Of a stretch of 64,000 nucleotides of DNA, positions 24,206 to 33,250 are shown one piece after another; within the stretch, counting starts at the first letter, position 1, and every line of letters begins with the position of its first letter. Source of the DNA: Bin87 sp963663945. GTDB taxonomy: Bacteria; Chloroflexota; Dehalococcoidia; Lucifugimonadales; UBA3495. The stretch is taken from NCBI GenBank assembly GCA_963663945.1, contig OY760687.1, positions 3,658,001-3,722,000 on the forward strand, read 5' to 3'. The notes beneath the pieces were generated by a model that made no database searches, was not told the origin of the DNA, and saw nothing but the letters and a program-made list of their open reading frames with translations. Both the position numbers and the translations under genes were made by a program.

Positions 24206-24805
24206 CTAAATCTTATCAGGGATCAGGCGCCCCTTCGGGATATTTAACCCCTCAAGGAGATGTCTGGCTGCTAATAGGACATCTCGATCCATGGAAACTA
24301 AGAGAAATTTCGCGTGAGAGTTGTACACAAGTGCATGAATCCTCTGGCCTTCGAGCCAACCTAATTTCTGCCTGATCTGAGCAGTGACGGGCAGTTCTTT
24401 TTTCCGATGGAAACTTTGATCGAATATCAGAGTAAGTTTATCTGGTCGATCCTTGACAATATGAACCAGTTCGCCAGCTCTCAGAAACGCTGCGGCTGGG
24501 CTTTTTCCTTGGTGCGATGGACGGCCTTTTTTGTCAAAGGGAAGTCCAGTGTCGGGGTCGATTAGTAAATGACCTGGGTGGGCTTGTGCTGGCTTTAGCC
24601 ATCGCTCCCTGTCGCGGTTAACTTGCTGGAACGATTTGGTTTCGACAGCAGGCACACCGACAAGCTGGCAGTAGTCCGATGCGTAGTGCGCGGGGTCGTC
24701 GTCTGTGAACATCGGGTGTGCAGACCAGCCGCCGCAATCATCTAACAACTGAAGGATACCCCGCTTCACGAAGTCATATGAGTCTCCAAACTTTTCGTAA
24801 TTCAT
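24206..24805 (-). CDS. Hypothetical protein in low-GC island
   Basis: 199 residues from the ATG at 24805, GGAGG 11 nt upstream. Contains SYDFVKRGILQLLDDCGGW, HLLIDPDTGLPFDKKGRPS, LTLIFDQSFHRKK and LLVSMDRDVLL: mixed alpha/beta, no signal peptide or membrane segment. I do not recognise the family. Base composition is clearly more AT-rich than the flanking FAH and NIPSNAP genes, and a degenerate MITE-like repeat lies just upstream, so horizontal acquisition is likely. Confidence 0.55.
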   Translation of the reverse strand: MNYEKFGDSYDFVKRGILQLLDDCGGWSAHPMFTDDDPAHYASDYCQLVGVPAVETKSFQQVNRDRERWLKPAQAHPGHLLIDPDTGLPFDKKGRPSHQGKSPAAAFLRAGELVHIVKDRPDKLTLIFDQSFHRKKELPVTAQIRQKLGWLEGQRIHALVYNSHAKFLLVSMDRDVLLAARHLLEGLNIPKGRLIPDKI

Positions 24806-24848
24806 GCAACGGGGAACCTCCACATGGCCTCAGCAAGCAACTGCCATT

Positions 24849-24936
24849 CGTCAGAATCAAGATTTACCGGATTATTAGATTTTCGGGATTGAGAAATCTG
24901 GCGAATCCAATAATCCTATGAATCCTGATTGTGACG
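24849..24936. repeat. MITE-like element with near-perfect inverted ends (degenerate copy)
   Basis: Ends CGTCAGAATCAAGATT and AATCCTGATTGTGACG pair at 14 of 16 positions; interior is AT-rich with internal palindromes. Related to the 117-bp element at 47445-47561. Confidence 0.6.
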
Positions 24937-24981
24937 ATTTCACGCAGGGGCGAGTAACCACCCGCCCCCACATCGTATCAA

Positions 24982-25599
24982 TCAGTGCATCGGCGAGAAG
25001 CTGGCGGGGACCATGATCTTGGTCTCCTGCTTGACGCGGCCCGGGGCGCCGGAAGGCCACTGGGGAATCTTGCTGGCCTCGGCGCGGACCTCGGCGCGGT
25101 GGTTGAGGTCCTTGTAGGGCCAGACGTGCATCCACTTATTCAGGTCGCCGAACTCGGTGAACATGCCGGCGGCCAGCGGGGAAAACTCCTCGCGATAAGG
25201 CAGGGATTCTTCCCAGCGGCGCAGCAGTTCCGGCATGGAGCCGTTCTCGTAGGTGTAGACGCGCATCTCGTAGATGTTGCCGAGGGCCTGGTCGCCGCCC
25301 ATGGGGCGCATGAAGGGCGCGGGGTTCCAGATTTCGGAGTTCATGTTGAGGATGTTGCCGGAGGTGATCTTCGGCGGCCAGTTGGGGTCCTTGCCAGCCT
25401 CGGCGCGGATTTGGTTGCGCTCCTCCATGCTTTCGTAGCCCCAGACGTGGATGATCTGGTTCAGCGGGCCGATCTCGGTGTGCCAGAAGGCAGCGATGGG
25501 GGAGTACTTCTCGCGGTGGGGCAGCGCTTCGGCGAAGGCTTCCTCGGCCTGGGCGACGGCGCCGGGCTTGAGATCGTAGGTGCGGACTTCGTAAATCAT
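24982..25599 (-). CDS. NIPSNAP family protein (two domains)
   Basis: 205 residues. Two tandem ferredoxin-like NIPSNAP domains: MIYEVRTYDLKPGAVAQAEE ... IHVWGYESMEERNQIRAE (1-~67) and NIYEMRVYTYENGSMPELL ... MHVWPYKDLNHRAEVRAE (~108-180). Repeated YEMRxY and HVWxY segments are the family hallmark. Bacterial members occur near catabolic enzymes but have no assigned chemistry. Preceded on its strand by TGCTACACT. Confidence 0.88.
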   Translation of the reverse strand: MIYEVRTYDLKPGAVAQAEEAFAEALPHREKYSPIAAFWHTEIGPLNQIIHVWGYESMEERNQIRAEAGKDPNWPPKITSGNILNMNSEIWNPAPFMRPMGGDQALGNIYEMRVYTYENGSMPELLRRWEESLPYREEFSPLAAGMFTEFGDLNKWMHVWPYKDLNHRAEVRAEASKIPQWPSGAPGRVKQETKIMVPASFSPMH

Positions 25600-25707
25600 G
25601 GTTCTCTCCTGATGATTTCGCTGTGCATGTTGCGGTTAGGGGTTACTACGAGGCCAGTGTAGCAACGGCGCCGAATGGGGGCAACCAGAACGTGCAGCGA
25701 GGCGCGT

Positions 25708-25716
25708 TGCTATAAT
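25708..25716 (+). promoter_or_regulatory. Extended -10 box (TGCTATAAT)
   Basis: TGCTATAAT overlaps the apparent ATG at 25715, which rules that codon out as a start and favours the TTG at 25751. Confidence 0.55.
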
Positions 25717-25750
25717 GCAGGATAGTACCGTCTATGGTGGAGCGAACTCC

Positions 25751-26101
25751 TTGAGCACACCAAACACCGAACCATCGGCCCTGGACTACCTCGACGCAGC
25801 CGAAAGCGCCTATAAATCGGGTGACGACCGGGAGGCCTCCAGACTCATGTGGAAAGCCACACAGGTCACATTCGCGGCCCTCGCTCAAACGCGTGGTCTG
25901 GATGGGCGGGATCTCATCGAGCTCGCGAAAGTGTTGGAATCTGACGGGCTGGTCCCCAAGTATCATTATCGTGGCGGTCTGGTTGGGGCGACGCTGCTGC
26001 GCGACCACGCGGACATGGAAGTGCTGGAAAGTCATGAGTTGAAGGACGCGTACGAAGCGACCCGAGAATTCGTAAAAGACTGCTTCGATGACAAGCGATA
26101 G
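25751..26101 (+). CDS. Small helical protein, type A (HEPN-like), second cassette
   Basis: 116 residues from the TTG at 25751 (GGAG ~8 nt upstream); the ATG at 25715 lies in the promoter. Homologous to the 10079 product (YKSGDDREASRLMWKATQV, DLIELAKVLES, LLRDHADMEVL). Overlaps the next gene by 14 nt. Second instance of the A-B arrangement; not an exact duplicate, so the cassettes have diverged. Confidence 0.65.
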   Translation: MSTPNTEPSALDYLDAAESAYKSGDDREASRLMWKATQVTFAALAQTRGLDGRDLIELAKVLESDGLVPKYHYRGGLVGATLLRDHADMEVLESHELKDAYEATREFVKDCFDDKR

Positions 26102-26480
26102 CCCGTTCCACCTACGGGCACGTTGGCACGGAGCCCAAGCACGGATTTACCGTCAACAGGGCGAGTTACTCTTCAGCCGAGACCACGACCAGCATTCAGC
26201 AGGAGCGCTGCTATACGACGCGGGCAAGCAATGTATCAATGCGGTAGCCAATCTACGCGGGTCCAATCCAGGGACCACCACCGCCAAACTCAATGCATTG
26301 CGCGAAGCTTCCGCTGGTGAGACGTCAGGAATCACCCTGATGCGGAATTGGCGCGCAGTAACACAACTCCACATGGATGCGGATCGTGGAAACCTGAACC
26401 CTGCAGAGTTTGCTGAAGCTCCGGAACAGGCCGAAGCTTTCATAGACACCATGCTAGACATCTACCAACGCGACGCCTGA
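26088..26480 (+). CDS. Small helical protein, type B (HEPN-like), second cassette
   Basis: 130 residues; ATG inside the 3' end of the type A gene. ARIYRQQGELLFSRDHDQHSA, LLYDAGKQCINAVANLRG and AVTQLHMDADRGNLNP show the helical organisation of the PaREP1-like proteins, with LHMDADRGNL in place of LHGHFYN. Similarity to the 10432 product is weak and inferred from position and pattern. Likely works with 25751. Confidence 0.55.
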   Translation: MTSDSPFHLRARWHGAQARIYRQQGELLFSRDHDQHSAGALLYDAGKQCINAVANLRGSNPGTTTAKLNALREASAGETSGITLMRNWRAVTQLHMDADRGNLNPAEFAEAPEQAEAFIDTMLDIYQRDA

Positions 26481-26493
26481 AGGGAGGCCAATC

Positions 26494-26889
26494 ATGGAAT
26501 ACCGCATCAACCACGTACATATCCGCGCTGCTGATCCCCACGCCACGGCGGCGTGGTACGAGAAGCATTTCAACGCGCGCATCGTATCCGAACGGGAAGT
26601 TATGCCGCGCACCGTCACCATCGGCATGGAGATGGGCGGGGCGTGCCGGCTCAACGTTTCATCCAAGCCGCCGGGATCGTCCGACGAGCGCCCCGTCGCC
26701 GAGCTGAACCGGCTGGGGCTTGAGCACTTCGGGTTCGACGTGGAGGACATCGAGGCGGAGATGGAGCGGCTCACTGCCGCCGGTATCCGCACGGTGTTGC
26801 CCATCACTGAGACGCCCACGGGTTCCAAGCTGTCGTACATCGAGGGGCCGGACGACGTGCTGATCGAGCTGGTACAGCCAGCCGCCTAG
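26494..26889 (+). CDS. VOC-superfamily (glyoxalase/dioxygenase-fold) protein
   Basis: 131 residues, GGGAGG upstream. MEYRINHVHIRAADPHATAAWY (metal His in NHVHI), GLEHFGFDVEDIEAEMERL (second His), and KLSYIEGPDDVLIELV with the C-terminal metal Glu form the two beta-alpha-beta-beta-beta modules of vicinal-oxygen-chelate enzymes. Reaction unknown. 17 nt upstream of the amidase, so probably co-transcribed. Confidence 0.87.
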   Translation: MEYRINHVHIRAADPHATAAWYEKHFNARIVSEREVMPRTVTIGMEMGGACRLNVSSKPPGSSDERPVAELNRLGLEHFGFDVEDIEAEMERLTAAGIRTVLPITETPTGSKLSYIEGPDDVLIELVQPAA

Positions 26890-26906
26890 CCTGAAGGAGC
26901 CATGCC

Positions 26907-28304
26907 ATGACGGACACGCCGTTGCACTACCAGACCATCACCGAGGTGGCGGAGCGGATCAGGTCGCGCGAGATCTCACCCGTTGAACTGACCGAAGCCC
27001 AGTTGAATCGCATCGCCGCGCTGGATGGTGAGCTGAAGAGCTACGCGACCGTCATGGCCGAGCCGGCAATGGCGGCGGCGCGGGCCGCGGAGGCCGAAAT
27101 CGCCTCGCGGCGCTATCGCGGCACGCTGCACGGCATTCCAATTGCCGTAAAGGACCTGTGCTTCACCACCGGTGTTGCCACCATGGGCGGTACGCAGGTA
27201 CTGCGAGACCTGGTGCCCGATTTCGACAGCACGGTGGTGCGCCGTCTCAACGATGCCGGCGCGGTGATCCTGGGCAAGCTGAACCTCATCGAAGGCGCCA
27301 TGGCAGGTTACAACCCGGCCTATGACATCCCCATCAACCCGTGGGGTGCGAACCGCTGGGCCGGCGCCTCTTCGAGCGGCTCGGGAGTGGCCACGGCGGC
27401 GGGACTGTGCTACGGCTCGCTGGGCAGTGACACGGGCGGGTCGATCCGGTTTCCGGCGGCGGCGTGCGGCACCGTGGGCATCAAACCGACGTGGGGTCGG
27501 GTCAGCCGGCATGGGGTCCTGGCGTTGGCGGAGTCGTTGGACCACGTTGGTCCCATGACCCGCAGCGCCGCCGACGCGGGAATCATGCTGCAAACCCTTG
27601 CCGGACACGATCCCAATGACCCGACGTCTTTGCGCTCTCCGGTCCCCGCGATGCTGTCGGGCCTTGGCAGAGGCGTTGAAGGGATCCGCATCGGCGTGGA
27701 CGAGCGCTACATTGGCGACGATGTGGACAGCGAGGTGGCGGAGACGGCGTTGGCCGGCGCTCGTTTGCTCGAAAGCATGGGGGCGCAGTTGGTGACTGTG
27801 GAGATGCCGGATACCCTGCCGTTCTCCCGCGCCTGGGGCGTGTTGTGCTCGGCCGAAGCGGCAGCGGCTCACCGGGAAACCTATCCGTCGCGTGCCGACG
27901 AGTATGGCCCGTGGTTCCGTGGATGGCTGGAAAAGGGCAGCGGATATACCGCCGCCGAATTCGCCGCCGCCAACCAGGTACGGCTGGCGTGCAACGGGAT
28001 ACTGGCCGGCGTGTTTGAGGATATTGACGTGCTGGTTTGCCCGTCCATGACAACTCCGCCCGGCCGGGTCACCCCTGAGGAATTGTACGGGCCGATGGGT
28101 GAGGACGAGTGGACGTGGGGTCGATTCACCATACCCTACGATTTCAACGGCGCGCCGACGATTTCCCTGCCGGCGGGACTCAACAGCGAGGGACTGCCCC
28201 TGAGCATCCAGTTCGTCGGCAAGCACCTGGCCGAGCCGCTGCTGGTTCAGATCGGCGACGCTTACGAGCGGGCAACGCAGCACAACCTGCGGCCGCCGGT
28301 ATAA
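26907..28304 (+). CDS. Amidase (amidase-signature family)
   Basis: 465 residues. Ser-Ser-Lys triad: Lys82 in PIAVKDLCFT, cis-Ser in GASSSGSGVA (~155-160), nucleophile Ser179 in SDTGGSIRFPAA. Length and ends fit AS-family amidases (GatA, 6-aminohexanoate hydrolase and relatives). No gatB or gatC is present, so a catabolic amide hydrolase is more likely than tRNA amidotransferase. GAAGGAG precedes the ATG. Followed by a perfect GGGGCGAATAA palindrome. Confidence 0.92.
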   Translation: MTDTPLHYQTITEVAERIRSREISPVELTEAQLNRIAALDGELKSYATVMAEPAMAAARAAEAEIASRRYRGTLHGIPIAVKDLCFTTGVATMGGTQVLRDLVPDFDSTVVRRLNDAGAVILGKLNLIEGAMAGYNPAYDIPINPWGANRWAGASSSGSGVATAAGLCYGSLGSDTGGSIRFPAAACGTVGIKPTWGRVSRHGVLALAESLDHVGPMTRSAADAGIMLQTLAGHDPNDPTSLRSPVPAMLSGLGRGVEGIRIGVDERYIGDDVDSEVAETALAGARLLESMGAQLVTVEMPDTLPFSRAWGVLCSAEAAAAHRETYPSRADEYGPWFRGWLEKGSGYTAAEFAAANQVRLACNGILAGVFEDIDVLVCPSMTTPPGRVTPEELYGPMGEDEWTWGRFTIPYDFNGAPTISLPAGLNSEGLPLSIQFVGKHLAEPLLVQIGDAYERATQHNLRPPV

Positions 28305-28343
28305 GGTTCGGCCCGCGCCAAGGCCGTTTTTCCATAGATCGGT

Positions 28344-28367
28344 AGGGGCGAATAATTATTCGCCCCT
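28344..28367. terminator. Perfect 24-nt GGGGCGAATAATTATTCGCCCC palindrome
   Basis: AGGGGCGAATAA/TTATTCGCCCCT followed by GTGTTTT, between convergent amidase and GMC genes. GGGGCGAAT family. Confidence 0.7.
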
Positions 28368-28395
28368 GTGTTTTGGTGGTGGTATGCCGTTGGGC

Positions 28396-29931
28396 CTATT
28401 GCGTGGCTATCCAGTCGGCGACGCGCTCGCCGATCATGATGGCGGTGGCGTTGGTGTTGGCGCGGGTGACTTGGGGCATGATGGACGAGTCGGCGACCCA
28501 CAGGCCCTGCACGCCGCGAACGCGGCACTGCTGATCGGTGACCGCCATGGGGTCGGCGTCGGGGCCGATGCGGCAGGTGCCCGAGACGTGGCGCGAGGTG
28601 CCCACGGTCTGGCGAATCCAGGCGTCCAGGGCATCGTCGTCGGTGAGCACGTCGTCTGCCGGCGCGGTGCGGTGGTCGATCACGTCACGATACGCCTCGG
28701 ATTCCAGCATGTTGGCCGCCAGGCGCACCGCGTCGCGCATGCGCCGCATGTCGTTCTCGTTGTGCAGGTAGCGGTAGTTGATGTCGGGCTGCTGCGTCGG
28801 GTCGGACGATGCGAGGCGCACCCAGCCGGATCCGTCGGGCAGCTCCAAGGCGCAGGCGATGCGGGCGATGCGATCCGGCAGGTGCTCGCCGGTCATCACG
28901 TTGAACACACCCAGGGTGTGCAGCATGACGTCGCTGGGATACGAGGGTTCCTCTGAGGTGACGCGCAACCCGAACCTCAGCGCTCCGGCGTTGGCGTGAA
29001 GCTCGACGTTGTCATTCACCCGGAATGAAACGTTGCCCATGGGGTGGTTGAAGAGGTTCTGGCCCACGCCGGGAAGTTCGTGGATAACGAGTATGCCGAA
29101 TTCCTGGAGCTGATCGCGAGGGCCCACGCCGGAGAGCATCAGGATGTGGGGCGACTTCAACGCGCCGGCGCTGAGCACCACTTGGTCGGCTTCCACGGTG
29201 AAGATCTCGCCGCCGCTCTCCACCTCGACGCCGGCGACGTCGTTGCCGACGAAAAGGACGCGCCGCACGAAGACGTTGCCCTTGACGGTCAGATTGAGAC
29301 GGTGGCGCACCGGGTTCAAGTGCGTGATGGCGGTGCTCATCCGGACGCCGGCCTGATTGTTCATGGGGATGGCGCCGATGCCAGGGGAGTCGGGGCCGTT
29401 GAGATCGGGGTTGTACGCGTAGCCGCGTTCCATGGCGGCGGCGTGGAAGGCCTTCTGGACATCGGGCCAGGGCTGGTTCTCGCGGCGAATGATGGGGATG
29501 GGGCCCTCGCTGCCGTGGAAGTCGTCCTGGATGTCCAGGTCGGTCTCGGCCTTGCGGAAGAAGGGCAGCACTTTCAGGTAGGTCCACTCCTCATTGCCGA
29601 AGGATGCCCACCGCTCGAAATCCTCGGGCAGACCGCGCAGGTAGACCTGGCCGTTGATGGAGCCGGAGCCGCCGATAACCTTGCCCTGGGCGATGTTGAT
29701 CTCGCCCTGCTGGTCGTCGATGGTCCCGTGCAGGTTCCAGGAGACCGGGGACCCGGGCTGCTCGCCCTCGTTGGAGTAGCCGTCGCGGACGACGTCGGGG
29801 AGATGGTCGGCGATGGGATAGTCCTGACCGGCCTCCAGGAGCAGCACCGAGCGGTTGGGGTCTTCGGACAACCGGCTTGCAACCACGGACCCGGCGGAAC
29901 CGGAGCCGACTACAATCACGTCATACTTCAT
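28396..29931 (-). CDS. GMC family oxidoreductase (choline dehydrogenase-like)
   Basis: 511 residues from the ATG at 29931 with GAGGG 8 nt upstream (29937 would be too close). N-terminal Rossmann FAD motif VIVVGSGSAGSVVASRL and LLLEAG; GMC signature 1 GKVIGGSGSINGQVYLRG (~85-102); C-terminal catalytic His in TSRHVSGTCRIG (~447) and Asn in TRANTNATAIMIGE (~490). FAD-dependent alcohol oxidation; substrate uncertain. Confidence 0.93.
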   Translation of the reverse strand: MKYDVIVVGSGSAGSVVASRLSEDPNRSVLLLEAGQDYPIADHLPDVVRDGYSNEGEQPGSPVSWNLHGTIDDQQGEINIAQGKVIGGSGSINGQVYLRGLPEDFERWASFGNEEWTYLKVLPFFRKAETDLDIQDDFHGSEGPIPIIRRENQPWPDVQKAFHAAAMERGYAYNPDLNGPDSPGIGAIPMNNQAGVRMSTAITHLNPVRHRLNLTVKGNVFVRRVLFVGNDVAGVEVESGGEIFTVEADQVVLSAGALKSPHILMLSGVGPRDQLQEFGILVIHELPGVGQNLFNHPMGNVSFRVNDNVELHANAGALRFGLRVTSEEPSYPSDVMLHTLGVFNVMTGEHLPDRIARIACALELPDGSGWVRLASSDPTQQPDINYRYLHNENDMRRMRDAVRLAANMLESEAYRDVIDHRTAPADDVLTDDDALDAWIRQTVGTSRHVSGTCRIGPDADPMAVTDQQCRVRGVQGLWVADSSIMPQVTRANTNATAIMIGERVADWIATQ

Positions 29932-30004
29932 GACCATACCCTCGCTTGCGGTTTCTGGTGGCCGATTCTACACTATCGGCACAAACGGCCTGGCCGGGAG
30001 TTCG

Positions 30005-30814
30005 ATGATGACGGCCCCCAAGACACCCAGCAGCGCAAAGATGCTGCCCTACCGGCGGCAGGGCGAGATTGACTATGCCAGCTTGGAGTTCGACCCCAAT
30101 GAGAAAAATGTGACCCCCGACGCCATGGAACAGAACCTCGAACTGGCGGAGATCCTTGGCCTCTTCCGCGCCCGTTTCACCGATTTCAACCAGCGCCCCG
30201 ACGCATTTCTGGATAATGAAACCTTTATCTGCTACGACCCGACTAACCTGAATGTGCGGGCGGCGCCCGACATCTATCTGGCCTTTGGCGTGGACGCCGA
30301 GGCGATTCGACCCCGCAAAATCTACCTGCCCTGGGAGGTGGGGAAGCCGCCCGACTGGGCTATGGAAATCGCATCCGAGAGCACCGCCAGCGCGGACATC
30401 AACCGTAAACCCGCTATCTACGCTGCGATCGGCATCCCGGAATTTTGGCGCTTTGACCCTACTGGCGGGCGGTATCACGGGCAGCCCATATGGGGTGGTG
30501 AACTGGTTGAGGGAAGCTACCGGGAGTTGCCGCAAACTCGTGAACCCGACGGCATCCTCAAGGTGTACAGCCCGCTGCTGGGCATCAGCCTGTGCTGGGA
30601 TGATGGCTGGCCGCTGGTTTATGACCCGACCACCCAGGTATACGACCGGAACTGGCGCGCGGAACAAGCGTATGCAATTGCGGTCAGGGATCAGCGGGAC
30701 GCGGCCCGGGAAGAGCGCGACGCCGCTCTTGCGGAGGTTGAGCGGCTGCAGGAACTGCTTGGTCGCAGAAACGGCGAAGAGAATGAAACTGGAGGAGATG
30801 CCACGCCATGCTGA
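30005..30814 (+). CDS. Uma2-family (DUF820) PD-(D/E)XK-like protein with C-terminal coiled coil
   Basis: 269 residues; start ATGATG at 30005/30008 with GGGAG upstream. AAPDIYLAFGV and DWAMEIASESTASAD align with the PD...EVxS core of Uma2 proteins, and IYAAIGIPEFWRFDPTGG is the conserved YxxxGIPEYW segment. The last ~40 residues (RDQRDAAREERDAALAEVER) form a coiled coil. Activity unproven. Closest relative in the window is 43705-44409. Overlaps the DinB gene start by 7 nt. Confidence 0.82.
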   Translation: MMTAPKTPSSAKMLPYRRQGEIDYASLEFDPNEKNVTPDAMEQNLELAEILGLFRARFTDFNQRPDAFLDNETFICYDPTNLNVRAAPDIYLAFGVDAEAIRPRKIYLPWEVGKPPDWAMEIASESTASADINRKPAIYAAIGIPEFWRFDPTGGRYHGQPIWGGELVEGSYRELPQTREPDGILKVYSPLLGISLCWDDGWPLVYDPTTQVYDRNWRAEQAYAIAVRDQRDAAREERDAALAEVERLQELLGRRNGEENETGGDATPC

Positions 30815-31338
30815 ACGACCCACAGGCATTCCTGCGTTACTTCGACGGGATACACCGCCGCACCGTGCGGGACATCCAGGCGCTGCCGAAACCCGCCGAG
30901 TCGTGGGCGCCGCCGGCCGGCGAGGGCGAGAACGCGTGGAGCATCGCCCAGATCGTGCACCACATCTGCGAGTCGAGGATGTATTTCGCGCGGGCTTACC
31001 GCAACGAGGGATGGCTGTACGACTGGGAGGTTCCCAGCACGGCCTCGATCGATGACTGGGTCCCGGCGCTGGAGGTCTCGGCTGCCGAGTTTCGCAGCCG
31101 GCTGGATGGGACGCCTGTTGATTGGCTGACGCGGCGGATCCAGATGATCGACACCGACGGCATGCTCAGCGGCTGGCGGATCCTGATGATGCTGGTGGAA
31201 CACGAGGTACACCACCGCTCGCAGATCGACACCTACGCCGGACTGCAGGGCTGGGACGTGCCGCAGATCTACGGACGCACGCGGGAGCAGATTGACGAGT
31301 TGCAGGAAGGGCAGCAGGCGCGCTCGTCGGGGAACTAG
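30808..31338 (+). CDS. DinB family protein
   Basis: 176 residues. Four-helix DinB/YfiT-type bundle with WSIAQIVHHICESRMYF and LVEHEVHHRSQIDTY, providing the usual three-His metal site. Family includes thiol transferases (bacillithiol or mycothiol-dependent) and uncharacterised metalloproteins. Start overlaps the Uma2 stop, suggesting co-translation. Confidence 0.85.
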   Translation: MLNDPQAFLRYFDGIHRRTVRDIQALPKPAESWAPPAGEGENAWSIAQIVHHICESRMYFARAYRNEGWLYDWEVPSTASIDDWVPALEVSAAEFRSRLDGTPVDWLTRRIQMIDTDGMLSGWRILMMLVEHEVHHRSQIDTYAGLQGWDVPQIYGRTREQIDELQEGQQARSSGN

Positions 31339-31423
31339 CGGCGAACAGCGCCTTCCAGAATTCACAGCCCTCATCCCGTCGTTTCCGCGAAAGCGGTAAC
31401 CCAGAGGGTGTTTGCAGTAAAGG

Positions 31424-31455
31424 ACTCTGGGTTCCGGATTTCGCCGGAATGAGGG
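31424..31455. repeat. Intergenic GGTTCCGG...CCGGAATGAG palindrome
   Basis: Copy of the short GGATTCC-type dispersed palindrome between convergent genes. Confidence 0.55.
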
Positions 31456-31491
31456 ACCAGGGAAAACCGAAAGACCCTTCAGCGGCCCAGA

Positions 31492-32064
31492 TCAGGGGTT
31501 GATCGCGCCGCTGCGGCTCTGCACGATGAAGGTCTCGCGCCTCTCGAGGTAGTCCGTGACGAGGTTCAGCAGAGATTGCGGACGCTCGGTGGCAATGTCG
31601 TGGCCAGCATCGTACACGAACGCGACGTTGCAGTTGGGGATGCGGCTCCGGTAAATGCTGGGGGCTACCGGGTCGATCGTGCCGTCCGCCTGTCCGAAAA
31701 CGGCCAGCGTAGGGCACTGGATTTCGCCAAGGCGTGGCTCCAGGTCCAGGGCAGATCCCGCCGGCGATCCGGCGGGCCGTACTGCAGTGGGCGACACCAG
31801 GACCAGCGCCGCCACGCTTTCCGGCGACCGCAGGGCGTGGCGGATGGCCACCGACGCGGCGGATGAAACGGCCACAAGCCCGTATGGCCCGGCGGCCAGC
31901 GGCGCAACTGCGGCGGCAACCTGGTCTTCGGCTCCGGGGCCAAAGTCGTCCAAACGCGGTTCCAGTACCACCCAACGTTGGGCCAGGCCGTCCCGCAAGT
32001 TGCTGGATCTCGCTTCTGATCCGTCGAGGATAACGACGCTTTCGCGCACCTGGTCAGAGGCCAC
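31492..32064 (-). CDS. Alpha/beta-hydrolase-like protein
   Basis: 190 residues, GTG start with AAGGAG 9 nt upstream, 3 nt after the preceding LLM stop: a two-gene operon. GLVAVSSAASVAIRHAL is a nucleophile elbow with Ser but the G-x-S-x-G glycines are weak; CPTLAVFGQADGTIDP (Asp) and AGHDIATERP (His) complete a plausible triad. Short for the fold (no lid). Confidence 0.72.
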   Translation of the reverse strand: MASDQVRESVVILDGSEARSSNLRDGLAQRWVVLEPRLDDFGPGAEDQVAAAVAPLAAGPYGLVAVSSAASVAIRHALRSPESVAALVLVSPTAVRPAGSPAGSALDLEPRLGEIQCPTLAVFGQADGTIDPVAPSIYRSRIPNCNVAFVYDAGHDIATERPQSLLNLVTDYLERRETFIVQSRSGAINP

Positions 32065-32067
32065 TGT

Positions 32068-33171
32068 TTACAGCTCCTTGAGGCGAGGCAGGACCTCGCG
32101 GCCGAACAGGTCGATTTCGGCCATCACGTCGCGGTGGGTCAGGCTGGGCTGCTGGAAAAAGAGGTCAATGACGCCCGTGCCGCACTGGTCGTGGTAGGCC
32201 TTGATCTGTTCGAAGACGGTGTCGGGTCCGCCGACGAACGTGAGGCCCGGCGCGCCGCCCACGATGTCGCCGCTGGCGCTGCCGGCGAACACGTTGCGGT
32301 AGTCAACGTCCTGGCCGGAGCGGGAGGCCTGGATCACCTGGGACACGGAGGAGCGCAGGGCCATGCCGGGGGCGCGGCCCTGGTCGGTCTGGGCGTTGAA
32401 CCAGTCCTGGGCTTCACGGTCGGTTTCGGCCAGGTAGATGCTGCCGCGAAACACCAACTGGTCCGGCTCGGGTTGCCAGCCGGCTTCGTCGCACCATTTC
32501 AGGTATTTCTCAGTGATACCCGCCACCTGTTCCCAGGGCACGAAGGACACGCCGAGGCCCAACCCGTGCTCTGCGGCGTATTGCACCGCGTCATCGCTGC
32601 GGGTGGCCACGAGGGCGGAAGGGAAGGGTTGCTGCACCGGCCGGGGCCAAACGGCGACCGTGCGGTACTGGTAGTAGCGCCCCTCCCAGGAGAAGGGCTC
32701 GGGCTCGGTCATCGCCTTCAGGATCAGATCCATGCCCTCAAGCAGGCGTCCCCGTCCCTCAGAAGGGTGGACGCCGTAAACCTGGTCCTCGTTGGGGGTG
32801 CCACGCAGAAAACCCATGACCAGGCGGCCGTTGGTGATGTTGTCCAGCAGCGTGAGCTCTTCTGCGGCGCGGATGGGGTTGTTGAGGGGGAGCAGCGGGC
32901 CCAGCATGGCGATCTTCACCGACTTGCACCGCTCCGCGACGGCGGCGGCCATGACGGCGGGCGTGCCGGTGGCGATGCGGCCCGAGTAGTGGTGCTCGGA
33001 GAAGCTGACCCACTCGAAGCCCATTTCCTCGGCGAACTCGCATTCCTCGATGCCGTCCTGGTAGCTCTGCACCGAGGTTACGGGGTCGCTGTAGGATGGC
33101 GGCGTGGGCCAGGTGGGCGGAAAGTCCCGCCGGTGGGCGTATCCCATGGCGCCGAGATAGGATGCTTTCAT
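32068..33171 (-). CDS. LLM-class flavin-dependent oxidoreductase
   Basis: 367 residues. MKASYLGAMGYAHRRDFPP, FEWVSFSEHHYSGR, VKIAMLGPLLPLNNPIRAAEEL and NGRLVMGFLRGTPNE are luciferase-like barrel elements; ends GREVLPRLKEL. AGGAG precedes the ATG. First gene of an operon with the hydrolase, so the hydrolase may process the same substrate class. Confidence 0.87.
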   Translation of the reverse strand: MKASYLGAMGYAHRRDFPPTWPTPPSYSDPVTSVQSYQDGIEECEFAEEMGFEWVSFSEHHYSGRIATGTPAVMAAAVAERCKSVKIAMLGPLLPLNNPIRAAEELTLLDNITNGRLVMGFLRGTPNEDQVYGVHPSEGRGRLLEGMDLILKAMTEPEPFSWEGRYYQYRTVAVWPRPVQQPFPSALVATRSDDAVQYAAEHGLGLGVSFVPWEQVAGITEKYLKWCDEAGWQPEPDQLVFRGSIYLAETDREAQDWFNAQTDQGRAPGMALRSSVSQVIQASRSGQDVDYRNVFAGSASGDIVGGAPGLTFVGGPDTVFEQIKAYHDQCGTGVIDLFFQQPSLTHRDVMAEIDLFGREVLPRLKEL

Positions 33172-33250
33172 GCTGTGATGCTCCTGCGATCCTTTCTGGC
33201 GTTGCCGCCAACGTGGTTGTTCGGGTCTCTAATCGGCCTCGTGACCGGCG

